Shown: positions 1 through 11,629 of the stretch, piece by piece
Numbering within the stretch: position 1 is the stretch's first letter
How the letters are laid out: the number at the start of each line of letters is the position of its first letter
Source: Warburgia ugandensis
Taxonomy: Eukaryota > Streptophyta > Magnoliopsida > Canellales > Canellaceae
Direction of reading: 5' to 3'
Length of the DNA stretch: 64,000 bases
NCBI GenBank assembly: GCA_035236585.1
Contig: CP141136.1
Coordinates: 28,612,449 to 28,676,448, forward strand
Notes under the pieces: generated by a model
Database searches by the model: none
The model's input: the letters and a program-made list of their open reading frames with translations, nothing else
Told to the model about the DNA's origin: nothing
Program-made: the position numbers and the translations under genes

Positions 1-2430
1 AAGATAAGGAAGGATATGATAGAATACACGGAGGGTATGGTATAGGTGAACGAAACAAGATGGGGGAGAATATCCTCGATTTTGCTTTGTCATATAACCT
101 ATCCATTGCAAATACACTCTTTAAGAAGAGGGATGAACACTTAATAACCTTTAAAAGTGGACTTCATAAAAGCCAGATAGACTCTTTTCTACTTAGGAAT
201 AATGAACGATCTATATGTAAGGATTGTAAGGTGATACCCGGTGAGAGTTTAACCTCACAACATAGGTTAATGGTTATGGATATTCATATTAAAAGATGGA
301 GCAAAAGAACTGAACTTAATACAGATCCAAAAACTAAGTGGTGGAACTTAAAAGGAGAGAAAATAACCTCATTAAAAAATAAGTTGATGGTAGAAGGAAA
401 TTGGAACTATGAAACAGAAGTAAATACTATGTAGACTAATATGGCTGAGTCCATTAAGAAAGTGGCAAAAGATGTCTTAGGAGTATCTAAAGGTAAAAGG
501 CTATTAACAAAGGAAACATGGTGGTGGAATGAAACAGTGCAAAAAGCTATTAAAGAAAAACGAATGCATTTTAAAGCATGGCAGAAGATTAGAAATAATG
601 AAAACTATGAACAATATAAGAATGCTAAAAACGTTGTTAAGAGAATAGTAAGTGAGGCAAAACTTAAAGCATATGATGAGCTCTATAATAGACTAGGAAC
701 AAGAGAAGGTGAGAAAGATGTGTTTAAACTTGCAAAAGTAAGAGAACAGAAGGGTAAGGACTTAGAGCATGTTAGGTGCATTAGAAGCGATGATCAACGG
801 GTATTAGTCAAAGATGATGAGATCAAACAAAGGTGGGAAATATACTTTCAAAAATTGTTAAATGACAATGGCCATGAGAATATAGGGATTGAAAATACTA
901 TAAATCTAAATAACACTGGATATTATAGATATGAACGTAGGATTAGAATGCTTGAAGTAAAAGAGGCCTTGAGAAAGATGAAATCAGGAAAGGCCATGGG
1001 ACCTGATGGTATACCAATAGAGGTTTGGAAGCATATGGGAGATAGTGGGGTAGTTTGGTTGACCAAGTTGTTTAACAAGATTATAAAATCAAAGAAAATG
1101 CCTGATGAGTGGAGGAAAAGCTCTATTGTACCAATCTATAAGAATAAAGGAGACATTCAGAGTTGCACTAATTATCGAGGGATCAAACTTATGAGCCACA
1201 CCATGAAACTTTTTGAAAGAGTGATTGAGAAGAGGCTACGACATGAAACAAGTGTATCGGAGAATCAGTTTGGTTTCATGCCTGAGAGGTCTACCATGGA
1301 AGCTATTTTCTTACTAAGACAATTAGTAGAGAAATATAGGGAGAGGAGAAAAGACCTACACATGGTCTTTATTGACTTAGAGAAAGCTTATGATAGAGTC
1401 CCTAGAGAGTTAATATGGAGGGTGTTGGGTGTTAAAGGGGTTTTGTCAGGGGCATATAGACATAAGATATGTATGAGGGAGCAGTAACAAATGTTAAGAC
1501 CACTAGTGGCGTGACTGGTGATTTTCCTGTCACTGTCGGATTGCACCAAGGATCAGCATTGAGTCCATACCTTTTCACATTAGTTATGGATGAGTTAACA
1601 AAACATCTACATGAGGAGATTCCCTGGTGCATGCTATTTGCAGACGATATAGTCCTACTTGATGAGACAAGGGAGGGTGTAAACATAAAGCTAGAGTTAT
1701 GGAGAAAAGCATTAGAATTGGAAGGATTTAAAATTAGCCGAACTAAGAATATATGGAATGTAATTTTAGTAAGGAGAGTAGGAGTGGAGCACCAGTCAAG
1801 ATTGATAACCAAGAGGTCCCCATGAGAGACCACTTCCGATACTTAGGATCATTGATCTATGAGAGTGGAAAGATTGAGAGGGAGGTTACCCAGAGAATCC
1901 AAGCAGGTTGGAACAAATGGAGATGTGCATCGGGTGTTTTATGTGATCGGCAAGTGCCACTCAAACTAAAGGGAAAATTCTATAGGATGGCTATTAGGCC
2001 GGCCATGCTCTATGGATCAGAGTGTTGGGCAGTTAAGGAACATCATACTCATAGGCTGAGTGTCGCAGAAATGAGGATGTTGAGATGGATGAGTGGTAAG
2101 ACAAGAAAGGATAGAATTAGAAATGAAAATATTAGAGGAAATTTAGGGATAGCGCCAATAAGTAACAAGATGAGGGAGATTAGACTTAGATGGTTTGGAC
2201 ATGTTCAAAGGAGGCCACCAACGGCACCAGTTAGAAGGAGTGAGGCAATACAAGTTGAAGGTTCTAAAAGGGCAAGGGGAAGGCCCAAAAGAACATGGAT
2301 CGAAGTGGTGAGGAAAGATTTAAAAACTTTGGGACGAACTGAAACCATGGTATTTAATAAAGTGGAATGGAGGAATAAGATTCATGTGGCCGACCCCTAA
2401 TTGGGATAAGGTCTTGATGATGATGATGAT
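1..2430 (+). mobile_element. LINE-a: RTE-clade non-LTR retrotransposon, 5' end outside window
   Basis: The window opens inside the apurinic-type endonuclease domain and runs through reverse transcriptase to a 3' end with a short TGA-triplet tail (about 2414-2430). A TGATGA-type tail after a very short 3' UTR, together with the endonuclease-RT order, is typical of plant RTE LINEs. The same 3' end recurs in LINE-b, LINE-c and LINE-e. This is the best preserved copy here: only a nonsense codon and two frame breaks are visible. The tail abuts the first unit of the 480-bp tandem array directly. The 5' end and any upstream target duplication lie before the window. Confidence 0.9.
60..2400 (+). pseudogene. 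LINE-a endonuclease / reverse transcriptase ORF, broken
   Basis: Residues from 60-434 are the C-terminal endonuclease part (DFALSYNL, KKRDEHL, FLLRNN). The frame stops at a TAG near 432, where LINE-b has TGG (Trp). Frame 441-1487 carries the RT fingers and palm: [32 protein letters not shown], and [10 protein letters not shown] with the first catalytic Asp near 1373. A frame change near 1440-1470 leads to 1469-1825, with the intact catalytic box [10 protein letters not shown] near 1630-1653. A second change near 1750 leads to 1753-2400, the C-terminal domain ([39 protein letters not shown]), ending IHVADP just before the tail. In life it would nick DNA and reverse-transcribe its own RNA; this copy cannot make a complete protein. 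Confidence 0.88.
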
Positions 2431-3872
2431 GTAATTGAGGCTTTAATGATCCATTTCTTAATGGTTTGTCACTTGGATGAAGAAATCAACTTCATGCGTA
2501 TATGAGGGCCAAGGTACTACCTCTCAAATTATTGAACAAGAGGATGAATTCTTTTCACGTGAGGGTGTATGATGCAGGAGCATCTCATCTGTTCATTAAC
2601 ATGCTCAAAAATTACAAAACAAGGCAGAATAAAGTAGAGGGTTGAAGCTTGAGTAGAGTCTTTTCATGATGTTTTCCCCCCCTTAAAGTTTGAGTTATGT
2701 GGGTTTGTGTGCCCTATTTCAAGTGTTTAGTCACATTGTAAGTTGTTTCAAGTTATCTTTATATAGTGGGTCAGGGTTAAGTAGCTTTTTTCACTTAAGT
2801 AAGGTATAATGGTATTTGGTCATAGTTGACTTGAGGGATGAGAGAAGTGATGCCCTCCCTTATGCTATAAAAGGGATTAGGGCTTGCTTTTGTGTACTTT
2901 TGATTGATGGGTAATTGAGGCTTTAATGATCCATTTCTTAATGGTTTGTCACTTGGATGAGGAAATCAACTTCATGCATATATGAGGGCCAAGGTACTAC
3001 TTCTCAAATTACTGAACAAGAGGATGAATTCTTTTCACGTGAGGGTGTATGATGCAGGAGCATCTCATCTGTTCATTAACATGCTCAAAAATTACAAAAC
3101 AAGGCAGAATAAAGTCAGAGGGTTGAAGTTTGAGTAGAGTCTTTTTATGATGTTTTTTCCCCCCTTAAAGTTTGAGTTATGTGGGTTTGTGTGCCCTATT
3201 TCAAGTGTTTAGTCACATTGTAAGTTGTTTCAAGTTATCTTTATATAGTGGGTCAGGGTTAAGTAGCTTTTTTCACTTAAGTAAGGTATAATGGTATTTG
3301 GTCATAGTTGACTTGAGGGATGAGAGAAGTGATGCCCTCCCTTATGCTATAAAAGGGATTAGGGCTTGCTTTTGTGTACTTTTGATTGATGGGTAATTGA
3401 GGCTTTAATGATCCATTTCTTAATGGTTTGTCACTTGGATGAGGAAATCAACTTCATGCATATATGAGGGCCAAGGTACTACTTCTCAAATTACTGAACA
3501 AGAGGATGAATTCTTTTCACGTGAGGGTGTATGATGCAGGAGCATCTCATCTGTTCATTAACATGCTCAAAAATTACAAAACAAGGCAGAATAAAGTAGA
3601 GGGTTGAAGTTTGAGTAGAGTCTTTTTATGATGTTTTCCCCCCCTTAAAGTTTGAGTTATGTGGGTTTGTGTGCCCTATTTCAAGTGTTTAGTCACATTG
3701 TAAGTTGTTTCAAGTTATCTTTATATAGTGGGTCAGGGTTAAGTAGCTTTTTTCACTTAAGTAAGGTATAATGGTATTTGGTCATAGTTGACTTGAGGGA
3801 TGAGAGAAGTGATGCCCTCCCTTATGCTATAAAAGGGATTATTGTTTGCTTTTGTGTACTTTTGATTGATGG
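2431..3872. repeat. Three near-identical ~480-bp tandem repeats
   Basis: Units start at 2431, 2911 and 3393 with GTAATTGAGGCTTTAATGAT and differ by only a few bases and small indels. Each holds a TATA-like CTATAAAAGGGATTA about 50 bp before its end. Each also has a short open stretch ending EDEFFSREGV and a stop, which resembles the acidic C terminus of an LTR-retrotransposon polyprotein. The array may therefore be an amplified 3' end/LTR piece of a gypsy element (inference, weak). The third unit ends differently (GATGGTTGAATAATATTGAGG), which may be the original single-copy continuation. The near identity implies recent amplification or gene conversion. Confidence 0.9.
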
Positions 3873-4130
3873 TTGAATAATATTGAGGTTTCTCATGTTT
3901 TTTTGCTTTTCTTCTTGTCTCTTTTCATTTCTAGTCAATGTGTGAACTGTTTTGTATTATTTCTAGTTAAGTTTTCATCTTTTCTTGGACAAACAAGGTG
4001 AAAGATTAATGAGAATAAGTGTTTTCTAGTTAAGAAGCACTACAAAATCAGTCGGTTCTTCCCTAGAACTTGCTGGAATTTTTCCTTTCAAAACCCTATT
4101 TTCAACCCCTTTTTGTCCTTTCCTACATTA

Positions 4131-5600
4131 TTTATGGCAGCAAAAGCTAATCAAATCTAGGCAACTTTGGTTTTCCAACACTGCATATGCATTTGTGGAA
4201 ACTAAAGCCTATTAATGGTCAACTTTTCTACTGTTTTTGTGTGTAGGCACTTAGGCACTTATTATGGAAACTATCCAATGATGTTTGGTCAGCTTTTGTA
4301 ATCCTTTAAGCAAATTAGACTAGCTTTGTAGAGATATATGGAATCTGGTCAACTTATCCACTAGAGTTGGCTTGTTCTTAAAGGCCACCCTTTTGGGCTT
4401 TCACCCAACTTTGTCCCTTCAATGTAGATCTGATCCTATCACTCTCAACCCCTTGAAAATACTTGACTCTGTTGAGTAAAAGGAATGATAATGATCACAA
4501 AAATCTGGATGAATGCACTTGAACTCTTCAGCACTGATCCATGTACAATCAGATTATGGTCATTCTTTCCATCTGGCAAGATTATCTGTAAAGGAGTGCT
4601 GCTAGTAGACACTACCTAATTATCAAGGTTCTCGAACTTTTTAGGAAGGTCTTTATACCTTTGACTCTCTTTAAATCGTCCCTTATAAGTTCTGCCGCTA
4701 CAAATAGCCATTTCAACTGCAACTTTGGTACCAAATTGATGCAGAACCAAGGAAAGAATATATCTGGAGTGTGATACAAAGCTCAACCAAAGAAAGTTGA
4801 AGTCCTGTGGAATCAATCCAAATAATTAGGATAATACCATAGGAATCACACCTATAGGATGCCTCCAAGCACATTGAAGTCATATCAACAACTTGAAGAC
4901 CACTAGTTGAGTCACATCATTGGGATTTCTCTTTGGAATCACTCGAAATGATTGGACATCATGCCCAATTATTGCACTTACAATGGCTGCAAAATCTCCA
5001 ACTTCATTTATTTCAAAGACTTTTTACATCAAATTCCGTAACTCTTACAAACAATACTTTTCAGATCTACTGGTTATTACCTTCCTAGTATACATAAGCA
5101 TTTATGGTAGCAATTGGTAATCAATTCTGGTCAACTTTGGTTATCCAATAATACATTGGCATTTAAAAAGGGCAGCCCGGTGCACAAAGCTCCTGCGCAT
5201 GTAGGAAATCTGGGGAAGGAGCGGACCACAAAGGGTCTATAATATTGAAACTAAATCCTATCAGTAGTCAACTTTTCTGTTGCTTTTGTGCATAGGGACT
5301 TACTACAGAAATTATCCAATCATTTCTAGTTAACTTTTGTAATCCTGTGAGCAGATCAGACTAATCTTGATCAGATATACACAATCTGGTCAACTATCCA
5401 CTAATATTCATAAACATTTATGGTTGCAAATGCTAATCAAATTTGTTCAACTTTTGTTATCCATTAATGCTTAGGCATTTATGGAAACTAAAACCTAGTA
5501 ATGGTCAACTTTTGTGATCCTATGAGTAGATCATATGAATCTTGTAGAGATATAAGCAATCTGGTGAATTATGCACCAGAGTGGGCTTGCTCGAACAGGA
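4131..5600. repeat. Three diverged copies of a ~240-bp unit
   Basis: Copies begin with TTTATGG(C/T)(A/T)GCAA at about 4131, 5101 and 5416. They share in order: GCTAATCAA, TCAACTTT(T/G)GTTATCC or its variant, GCATTTATGGAAACTAAA, TGGTCAACTTTT, and a GATATA.GCAATCTGGTCAA end. The second copy is split by an Au SINE fragment. Copies two and three are adjacent; about 700 bp of unrelated-looking sequence separates the first from the second. No coding capacity. Confidence 0.6.
5169..5240 (-). mobile_element. Au SINE, 3' half only
   Basis: Reading the minus strand gives ATAGACCCTTTGTGGTCCGC, then TCCCCAGA and GCACCGGGCTGCCCTTTTT, the 3' half of the plant Au SINE. It interrupts the second copy of the 240-bp repeat family between GCATTT and TGAAACTAAA. 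The polymerase III promoter half is missing, as in 5'-truncated SINE insertions. Confidence 0.75.
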
Positions 5601-6549
5601 ACAGGCCCCCCTTATGGGCTTTCAAGTATGCTTTAAGCCAACTTCACACTACCAATGTACATCTGATCCCTATCAGGCAGCAACACAAAACACTTTGCTA
5701 GGACATTCGTATATGTTAGCAAGAATGACCAATGTATGTGCACTCTGTATTTTTTAATATCTACCTTATAAGTACTAATTAAGTCTCCTTTCCGTTGGAA
5801 ATTACAGGTATATCCTTAACTGTTTGCAAATGACTAGAATACTCTTCTAAATTTTTACAGTACTAAAATACCCCTTTAAGCAAATGAACTCTATGTTCTT
5901 GCTCTATACCATATAGTATATTCACCACTAAATCAATTAACAGGAAATGGTTTTCAAATTCAAACTCATTCCTGTCATACCATATTGATGGATAAAACTG
6001 ATTAGAGCTTATCTTTAATTCCACTTAGACAAGATAATATTCCCAACATATGTCTCGAAGTTAAAGGGGATAAAATACTACTCTCACACTTTAGCTCAGA
6101 TTTGCCTAGTTCAATTTTTGTGGTCCAGTAATTGAATATGATTCCTAATGCGGTAATGAAACTTTATTAGCACCTGCTGAGGTCCAACGGATAATCTAAC
6201 ATGCCCATCTATATCCTAATTTACCTTGTCCTGTGTAGAACTATGGATCCTTTTAACTCTATGGGAATTGTAATCCAGCTAAATTAGAGTAACTGTTACT
6301 AGTAATATAAAGTTGAGAATGTTTTAGATCTGGTTCTATGTGTGATTTGTTTCTACAATTAATATGTATGCTTAGAGTCTCTAACCCTGACTGAGATGGG
6401 TAACCTACAATACATAAGTATGCCTTGTAGCTGGTGTATCAGTGTTAAGGTTGCCAGCAGCGACTGCCTTCTTGGTTTTTGTTGTCGATGAAGTGGAATG
6501 GGATAGAATCTGCCTGTTCTGATTGAATTTGTGTCCTCCCTATTTTTAA

Positions 6550-6577
6550 ACACACACACACACACACACACACACAC
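6550..6577. repeat. (AC)14 microsatellite
   Basis: Uninterrupted alternating AC of 28 nt. Confidence 0.97.
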
Positions 6578-7454
6578 GCCACAATTCTGCCTTTATGCTT
6601 TCCTTCTTTTGCTGTCTGCTGTTTTCTCACTTGATCACTAGATTTTAGGCATCAATTGATTATTGTACGAATTGAAACTTACCACATCCTGAATGGGCAA
6701 TGTAATACCCCTGCATGACATGCTTTTCTTCTACTTCTGTCATATTACTTTGGGCTGTCAGAAGGCAAAACTTCTATCTTCTCTTCTAGGTTAATTATCT
6801 TTGCTTTGAATTCTACATCTTCTGATGTAAGTGTTGGAAGTAATTCTAGACAAAACTTTTTCCCCATAATTTCTTTTCCATCTATGCTCAGGTCAACTTA
6901 ATCTTCATTTTCCCCAAGTGCAAGAGCTGTTCCCACTAAGCCACATTTTCTTTTTACCTTATGGCTGCGATATTTACATTCTTATGATTTGCTACCTCCT
7001 TATAGGCTAATACATGTCCCACATTGTTCAATCCATCAATGAAACTTTCCAATTTCCATTTCCTTTATATGTGATTTGACATAGGTATCCAACTCATTGG
7101 GGCTTGTTTTTGCACTATGAAAACTTTAGTGTTTCTCCTTTCATGTCCTTCTTGTTAATCACAGCGAGGAGAATGTCAAATCCAGAACTTCTAAGCCATG
7201 ACCACTATTTTGTTCCTACACATTGCAAAGATTAAATCACTGTATGAGTCCGTACTTCTTCTTATAAATCTTCCATCTTGAGCCTTTGTTGGAGATTGAA
7301 TGCCTTTGTACAGCCATATCAAACTTGTTGCAGTTCACTGGAAGTTTTTGAACCCTGGCAGCCCAGAATAGCATTTGAACATTTCTCTAGAATTACATAG
7401 CTTAATGGTTTGTAGTTAACAGTTTTATAGAGGATTGTAATAGTTCCAAGATTG

Positions 7455-7590
7455 CTAGGGAATTTCCCTGGAAGCGACACGCTATATCGGTTCTTGGGTG
7501 TAATGGAAAATGGGCAAGAGCTGCTAGAGCGTTCCCATGAAAGCAAAGTATTACATCAGAACCCAAGTGCAGTGGAAGTAGGCGTGGGTT
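7455..7590 (+). repeat. LINE-b 5' UTR monomers, ~69 bp x 2
   Basis: Units begin at 7455 (TAGGGAATTTCCCTGGAAGC) and 7524 (TAGAGCGTTCCCATGAAAGC), and each ends near an (A/G)TGGAA motif followed by GGCAAGAGCTGC or its variant. The same monomer occurs three times in front of LINE-e, so the array is a property of this LINE family, not a local accident. Confidence 0.7.
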
Positions 7591-7591
7591 C

Positions 7592-10256
7592 ATGTCATGG
7601 GGGTCGAGAACTGCGTCGGTAAATAGGATAGCTCGAGAGAATAAGATTCGTATCGCTACATGGAATATAGGCAAATTGATAGGTAAGAGTCTGAAGCTAG
7701 TAGATACCATGAAAGCTAGGAGAGTCAACATCCCTTGTATCCAAGAAAACAAGTGGAAAAGGGCTAAAATTAGAGAAGTTGATGGGTGTAAGCTCTGGTA
7801 TGTAGGAAAGGACACTAATAAAAATGATGTAGGAATAATGGTAGATAAAGAATTAAAGGATATGGAGGTAGTCATGTAAGAAATTCCTAGTATAGGGGGA
7901 ATATTTATAGGAGCAGGCTTAAATGTTCATTTAGGAAAAGAAAAGGAAGGATATGATAAGATACATGAAGGGTATGGTATTGGAGAATGAAATGAGATGA
8001 GAAAGCTATTCTCGATTTTGCTTTAGCATATAAACTAGTCCTGGGGAACGCATTCTTTAAGAAGAGGGATAAACAGCTAATAAACTTTAAAAGTGGACTA
8101 TATAAAAGCCAAATAGATTTTTTTCTACTTAGGAATACTGAAAGATCAATGTTAAGGATTGTAAGATCATACTTGGTAAGAGTTTAACATCACAACATAG
8201 GTTAATGATTATGGATATCTACATTAAAAGATGAAAAAAAGGAAATGAATTTAATAGGTATCCAAAAACTAAGTGGTGGAACTTAAAAGGGGAGAGAATA
8301 ACATCACTCACAAACAAGTTGATGGTAGAAGGAAATTGGATCAATGAAATAGAGGTAAACACCATGTGGATTAATATGGCAGAGTCCGCTAAGAAAGTGG
8401 CAAAAGATGTCCTAGGATATCTAAAGGTAAAAAGCAATTACTAAAGGAAACTTGGTGGTGGAGTGAAAAAGTACAAAAAGTTATTAAAGAAAAACAGGTG
8501 TGTTTTAAAGCATATCAGAGAAATAGAAACAACGAAAACTTTGAACAATATAAGAATGCTAAAAAGGTTGCTAAGGGAATAGTGAGGGTAAACTTAAGAG
8601 ATATGATTATCTCTACAATAGAGTAGGATCAGAGAAGGTGAGAAAGATGTGTTTAAACTTGCAAAAGTAAGAGAACAGAAGGGTAACGACTTAGACCACA
8701 TTAAGTGTATTGGAAATAATGACCCAGGTGAGAAAGTTACTTTCAAAAATTGCTTAATGACAATTGCCCTGAGAATATAGGGATTGAAAGTACTGTAAAC
8801 TCAAATAACATTGGACATTATAGATACGATCGTAGGATTGAAATACCTGAAGTGAAAGAGGCCTAGCAAAGGATGAAATCAAGAAAGGCGCTAGAGCCGA
8901 TGGTATACCAATAGAGGTTTGAAAGCATATGGGTGATATTGGAGTAGTTTGGTTGACAAAGTTGTTTAACAAGATTGTAAAATCAAAGAAAATGCCAGAT
9001 GAATGAAGGAAGAGCTCTATTGTACAAATTTATGACAATAAAGGAGACATACAGAGCTGCACTAATTATTGGGGGATCAAACTTATGAGCCACACTATGA
9101 AACTTTTTGGAAGAGTGATTGTGAAGGGGTTGCGATATGAGACGATTGTATTGGATAACCATTTTGATTTCATGCCTGAGAGGTCTACCATGGAAGTTAT
9201 TATCCTATTTGGACAATTGATAGAGAAATATAGGAAGAGGAGGATAGACCTCGAGAAGGTATTGACTTAGAAAAAGCTTATGATAGGATCCCTATAGAGT
9301 TAATATGATGGATGTTGGGCGAGAAAGGGGTTTCAAGGGAGTATATAGACATAATTTAAGATTTGTATGATGGAGTGGTAACAAATTTTAGGATTGCACC
9401 AAGGATCGGCCTTGAGCTTGTATCTTTTCTCGTTGGTTATGGATGAGTTAATAAAACATCTGCATAAGGAGATTTCATAGTGCATGTTATTTGCATATGA
9501 TATAGTTTTAATTGATGAGATAAGAGAGGGCATAATTACAAAGCTAGAGTTATGGAGAGAAGCATTAGAATTTAAAGGATTTAAAAATCAGCCGAACTAA
9601 GACGGAGTATATATAATGCAATTTTAGTGAAGAGAGCAGTGGGAGTGGAGCACCAGTAAAGATTGATAACGAAGAACACCCCCTAAAAGACCACTTTTAG
9701 TACTTAGGATCAATGATTCACGAGAGTAGAGTGATTGAGAGGGAAGTTACCTAGAGAATCCAAGCGGTTGGAACAAATAAAGATTCGGCTTTGGAGTTTT
9801 GCGTGATTGGTGGGTGCCAGTCAAACTGAAAGGAAAATTCTATAGGATGGCTATAAGGTTGGCCATACTCAATGGATCAGAGTGTTGGGCAGTTAAGGAA
9901 CATCATGCATATAGGATAAATGGAGCTGAATGAGGATGTTTAGATGGATGAGTGGCAAGACAAGAAAGGGTGGAATTAGGAATGAAAACATTAGAGGAAA
10001 CTTAGGAATCACACCAATAGGTAACAAGATGAGAGAGATTAGACTTAGATGGTTTGGACATGTCTAATGGAGATTGAAGGCGGCAATGGTTAGGAGTTAT
10101 GCATTGCTAGTCAAAGGTTCTAAAAGAGCAAGGGGAAAACCCAAAAGAACATGGATAGAAGTGGTGAGAAAAGATTTAAAAACTTTGGGACTAAATAAAG
10201 CCATGATACTTAATAGATGGGAATGGAGGAAGAAGATTCATGTGGCTGACCCCTAA
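7592..10256 (+). pseudogene. LINE-b endonuclease / RT ORF, broken
   Basis: The endonuclease N terminus is visible at 7640-7879 (NKIRIATWNIGKL, IPCIQENKWKR, DGCKLWYVGKD), matching the ATWN and QE(T/N)KW signatures of APE-type endonucleases. After 7880 the frame is lost. Shared motifs continue to 10256, including [12 protein letters not shown] near 9085, [11 protein letters not shown] near 9170 and [14 protein letters not shown] near 10115. The RT catalytic box reads LFAYDIV near 9489, so the first Asp of ADD is Tyr. With the many stops this rules out activity. Confidence 0.82.
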
Positions 10257-10514
10257 TCGGGATGAGGTCTTGATGATGATGATGTATATCTAGGATATGT
10301 TTGAGATTCTAAGAAACAACAATAAAAAGAACAGATATAAACATCGAACTGGTGAAGAAATGTATTAAACAATCTTACTAGAAGGAAATGTTCAATAATT
10401 TCCCTTTAGCTTGCTTCCGAGTCAAACATCTTAGAGATGAGAAGCCCTAGGCCAAAAGTAAGTTCCTGTTCAAATAAACCGGGATGCCTTTTCTGTTTTT
10501 TATTCTTTTTAGAA

Positions 10515-10692
10515 GGGGAGCCTTTGGCGCAATGGTAGAGTTTTTGTCGTTACCTAGGGGTCACAGGTTTGAGACATGGAAATAGCCTCTTGCAAAAATG
10601 TGAGGTAAGGTACGTACTATTGACCCTTTGTGGTCCTCCTCTCTCCGGACCCTACACATGCAGGATCTTCATGCACCATGCTGTCCATTTTT
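10515..10692 (+). mobile_element. Au SINE, full length
   Basis: It starts GGGGAGCCTTTGGCGCAATG, which contains an A box (TTGGCGCAATGG). A degenerate B box (GGTTTGAGA) follows about 35 bp later. It continues with GCCTCTTGCAAAAATG, AGGTAAGG, GACCCTTTGTGGTC and CATGCTGTCCATTTTTT. Order and length (~178 bp) match the Au SINE, a tRNA-derived element found widely in angiosperms. I did not see a convincing target duplication. It lies between LINE-b and the first visible LIP1 exon. Confidence 0.85.
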
Positions 10693-11324
10693 TACTGGAA
10701 TGAGACCCTTTAACATTAAGCTGACTCAGAGAATAAAGGCAGTGGCATTGATTGACCTTCTAAAACTATGAAGGAACTTCTGAAACTTTAGAGAAAACTT
10801 TTTAATCACATCGTAATTGGACCATTTTTGGTAGGCCTTGGGCTTACCATGCATCAACTGTGCTAACTTTAGATTTATACCTTAAAGCCATTACTTTTTA
10901 CTCCCATTTTTTAGAAGATATTTGTTGGCCATCCTACCGTTATTTTTCACATGATTATTGTTTTTGACTTTTGGTAATGGAGAAATGGTGTGGACTTGGC
11001 AATTGGCAGGCTCCTAGTTCAGTGGTTATGTAGGTTTCATCTTCATTACTGAGTTTGTAATGTCCTATGGCATCTGTAGTGTGTATTGGATAATTATCAA
11101 TTTTTTCTTGTAATAACATTGCTATTTTTGTGGTTTCTAAATTAAACTCTGGCAATATATGAAATGACCTGACTCTTTGGTTTTTCTGATTAGTTCCTCC
11201 TTTGCTGTTTTCATAAACCACATCTTCAATTTTAATCAATGGCCATATCTACAAGTTTTGCTATGCATTGTGCAATGACAATTAATTGATTAAGCTTTCT
11301 TTCTTGTTTTACATTCGTGTGCAG

Positions 11325-11629
11325 GTGTTATTTTTGTTTATGATCTGTCTCAGAGAAGGACAAAAACAAGCCTGCACAAGTGGGCTGCAGAGATTGCTGC
11401 AATGGGGACATTCTCAGCTCCATTAGGATCTGGTGGACCTGGTGGCCTTCCTGTCCCATACCTTGTTATTGGTAACAAAACAGATATTGCAGCAAAGGAC
11501 GGCATTAGAGGAAGCAGTGGCAATCTTGTTGATGTTGCTCGGCAGTGGGTTGAGAAACAGGGTTTGCTTCCATCTAGTGAAGAACTTCCCTTGACAGATA
11601 GCTTTCCTGGTAGTGGAGGTCTTCTTGCA
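11325..11629 (+). CDS. LIP1: LIP1 exon: GTPase core with NKxD
   Basis: The acceptor is CGTGTGCAG before 11325. The exon enters with two bases of a Gly codon, then reads 101 codons. It includes [20 protein letters not shown], the insert typical of LIP1 between switch II and the NKxD motif, and GNKTDIA at about 11472-11492. The donor is GCA/GTAAGT at 11630, a strong consensus site. Reading past it gives a short intronic extension that should be ignored. Confidence 0.93.

Larger units (their letters stand above)
3873..7454. other. Non-coding stretch upstream of LINE-b
   Basis: AT-rich, with no supported coding sequence on either strand. I looked here for the missing LIP1 N-terminal exons (P-loop, switch II) and did not see them. 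It holds the degenerate repeat family at 4131-5600, a SINE fragment at 5169-5240 and an (AC)14 tract at 6550-6577. If LIP1 begins before the window, this stretch is intronic. Confidence 0.5.
7455..10283 (+). mobile_element. LINE-b: nearly full-length degenerate RTE LINE
   Basis: It runs from a 5' UTR of ~69-bp monomers (two copies, 7455-7590) through endonuclease and RT to IHVADP, a stop and GTCTTGATGATGATGATG at 10265-10283. The start is estimated from the first monomer; sequence further left is not shared with LINE-e. Internal deletions in the endonuclease and many stops make it much older than LINE-a. It lies about 1 kb upstream of the first visible LIP1 exon, in the same orientation. Confidence 0.85.

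Noticed and set aside
2431..3872. Reading the 480-bp array as two or three LTRs of one element
   Set aside because: The units are directly adjacent with no internal region, primer site or target duplication between them.
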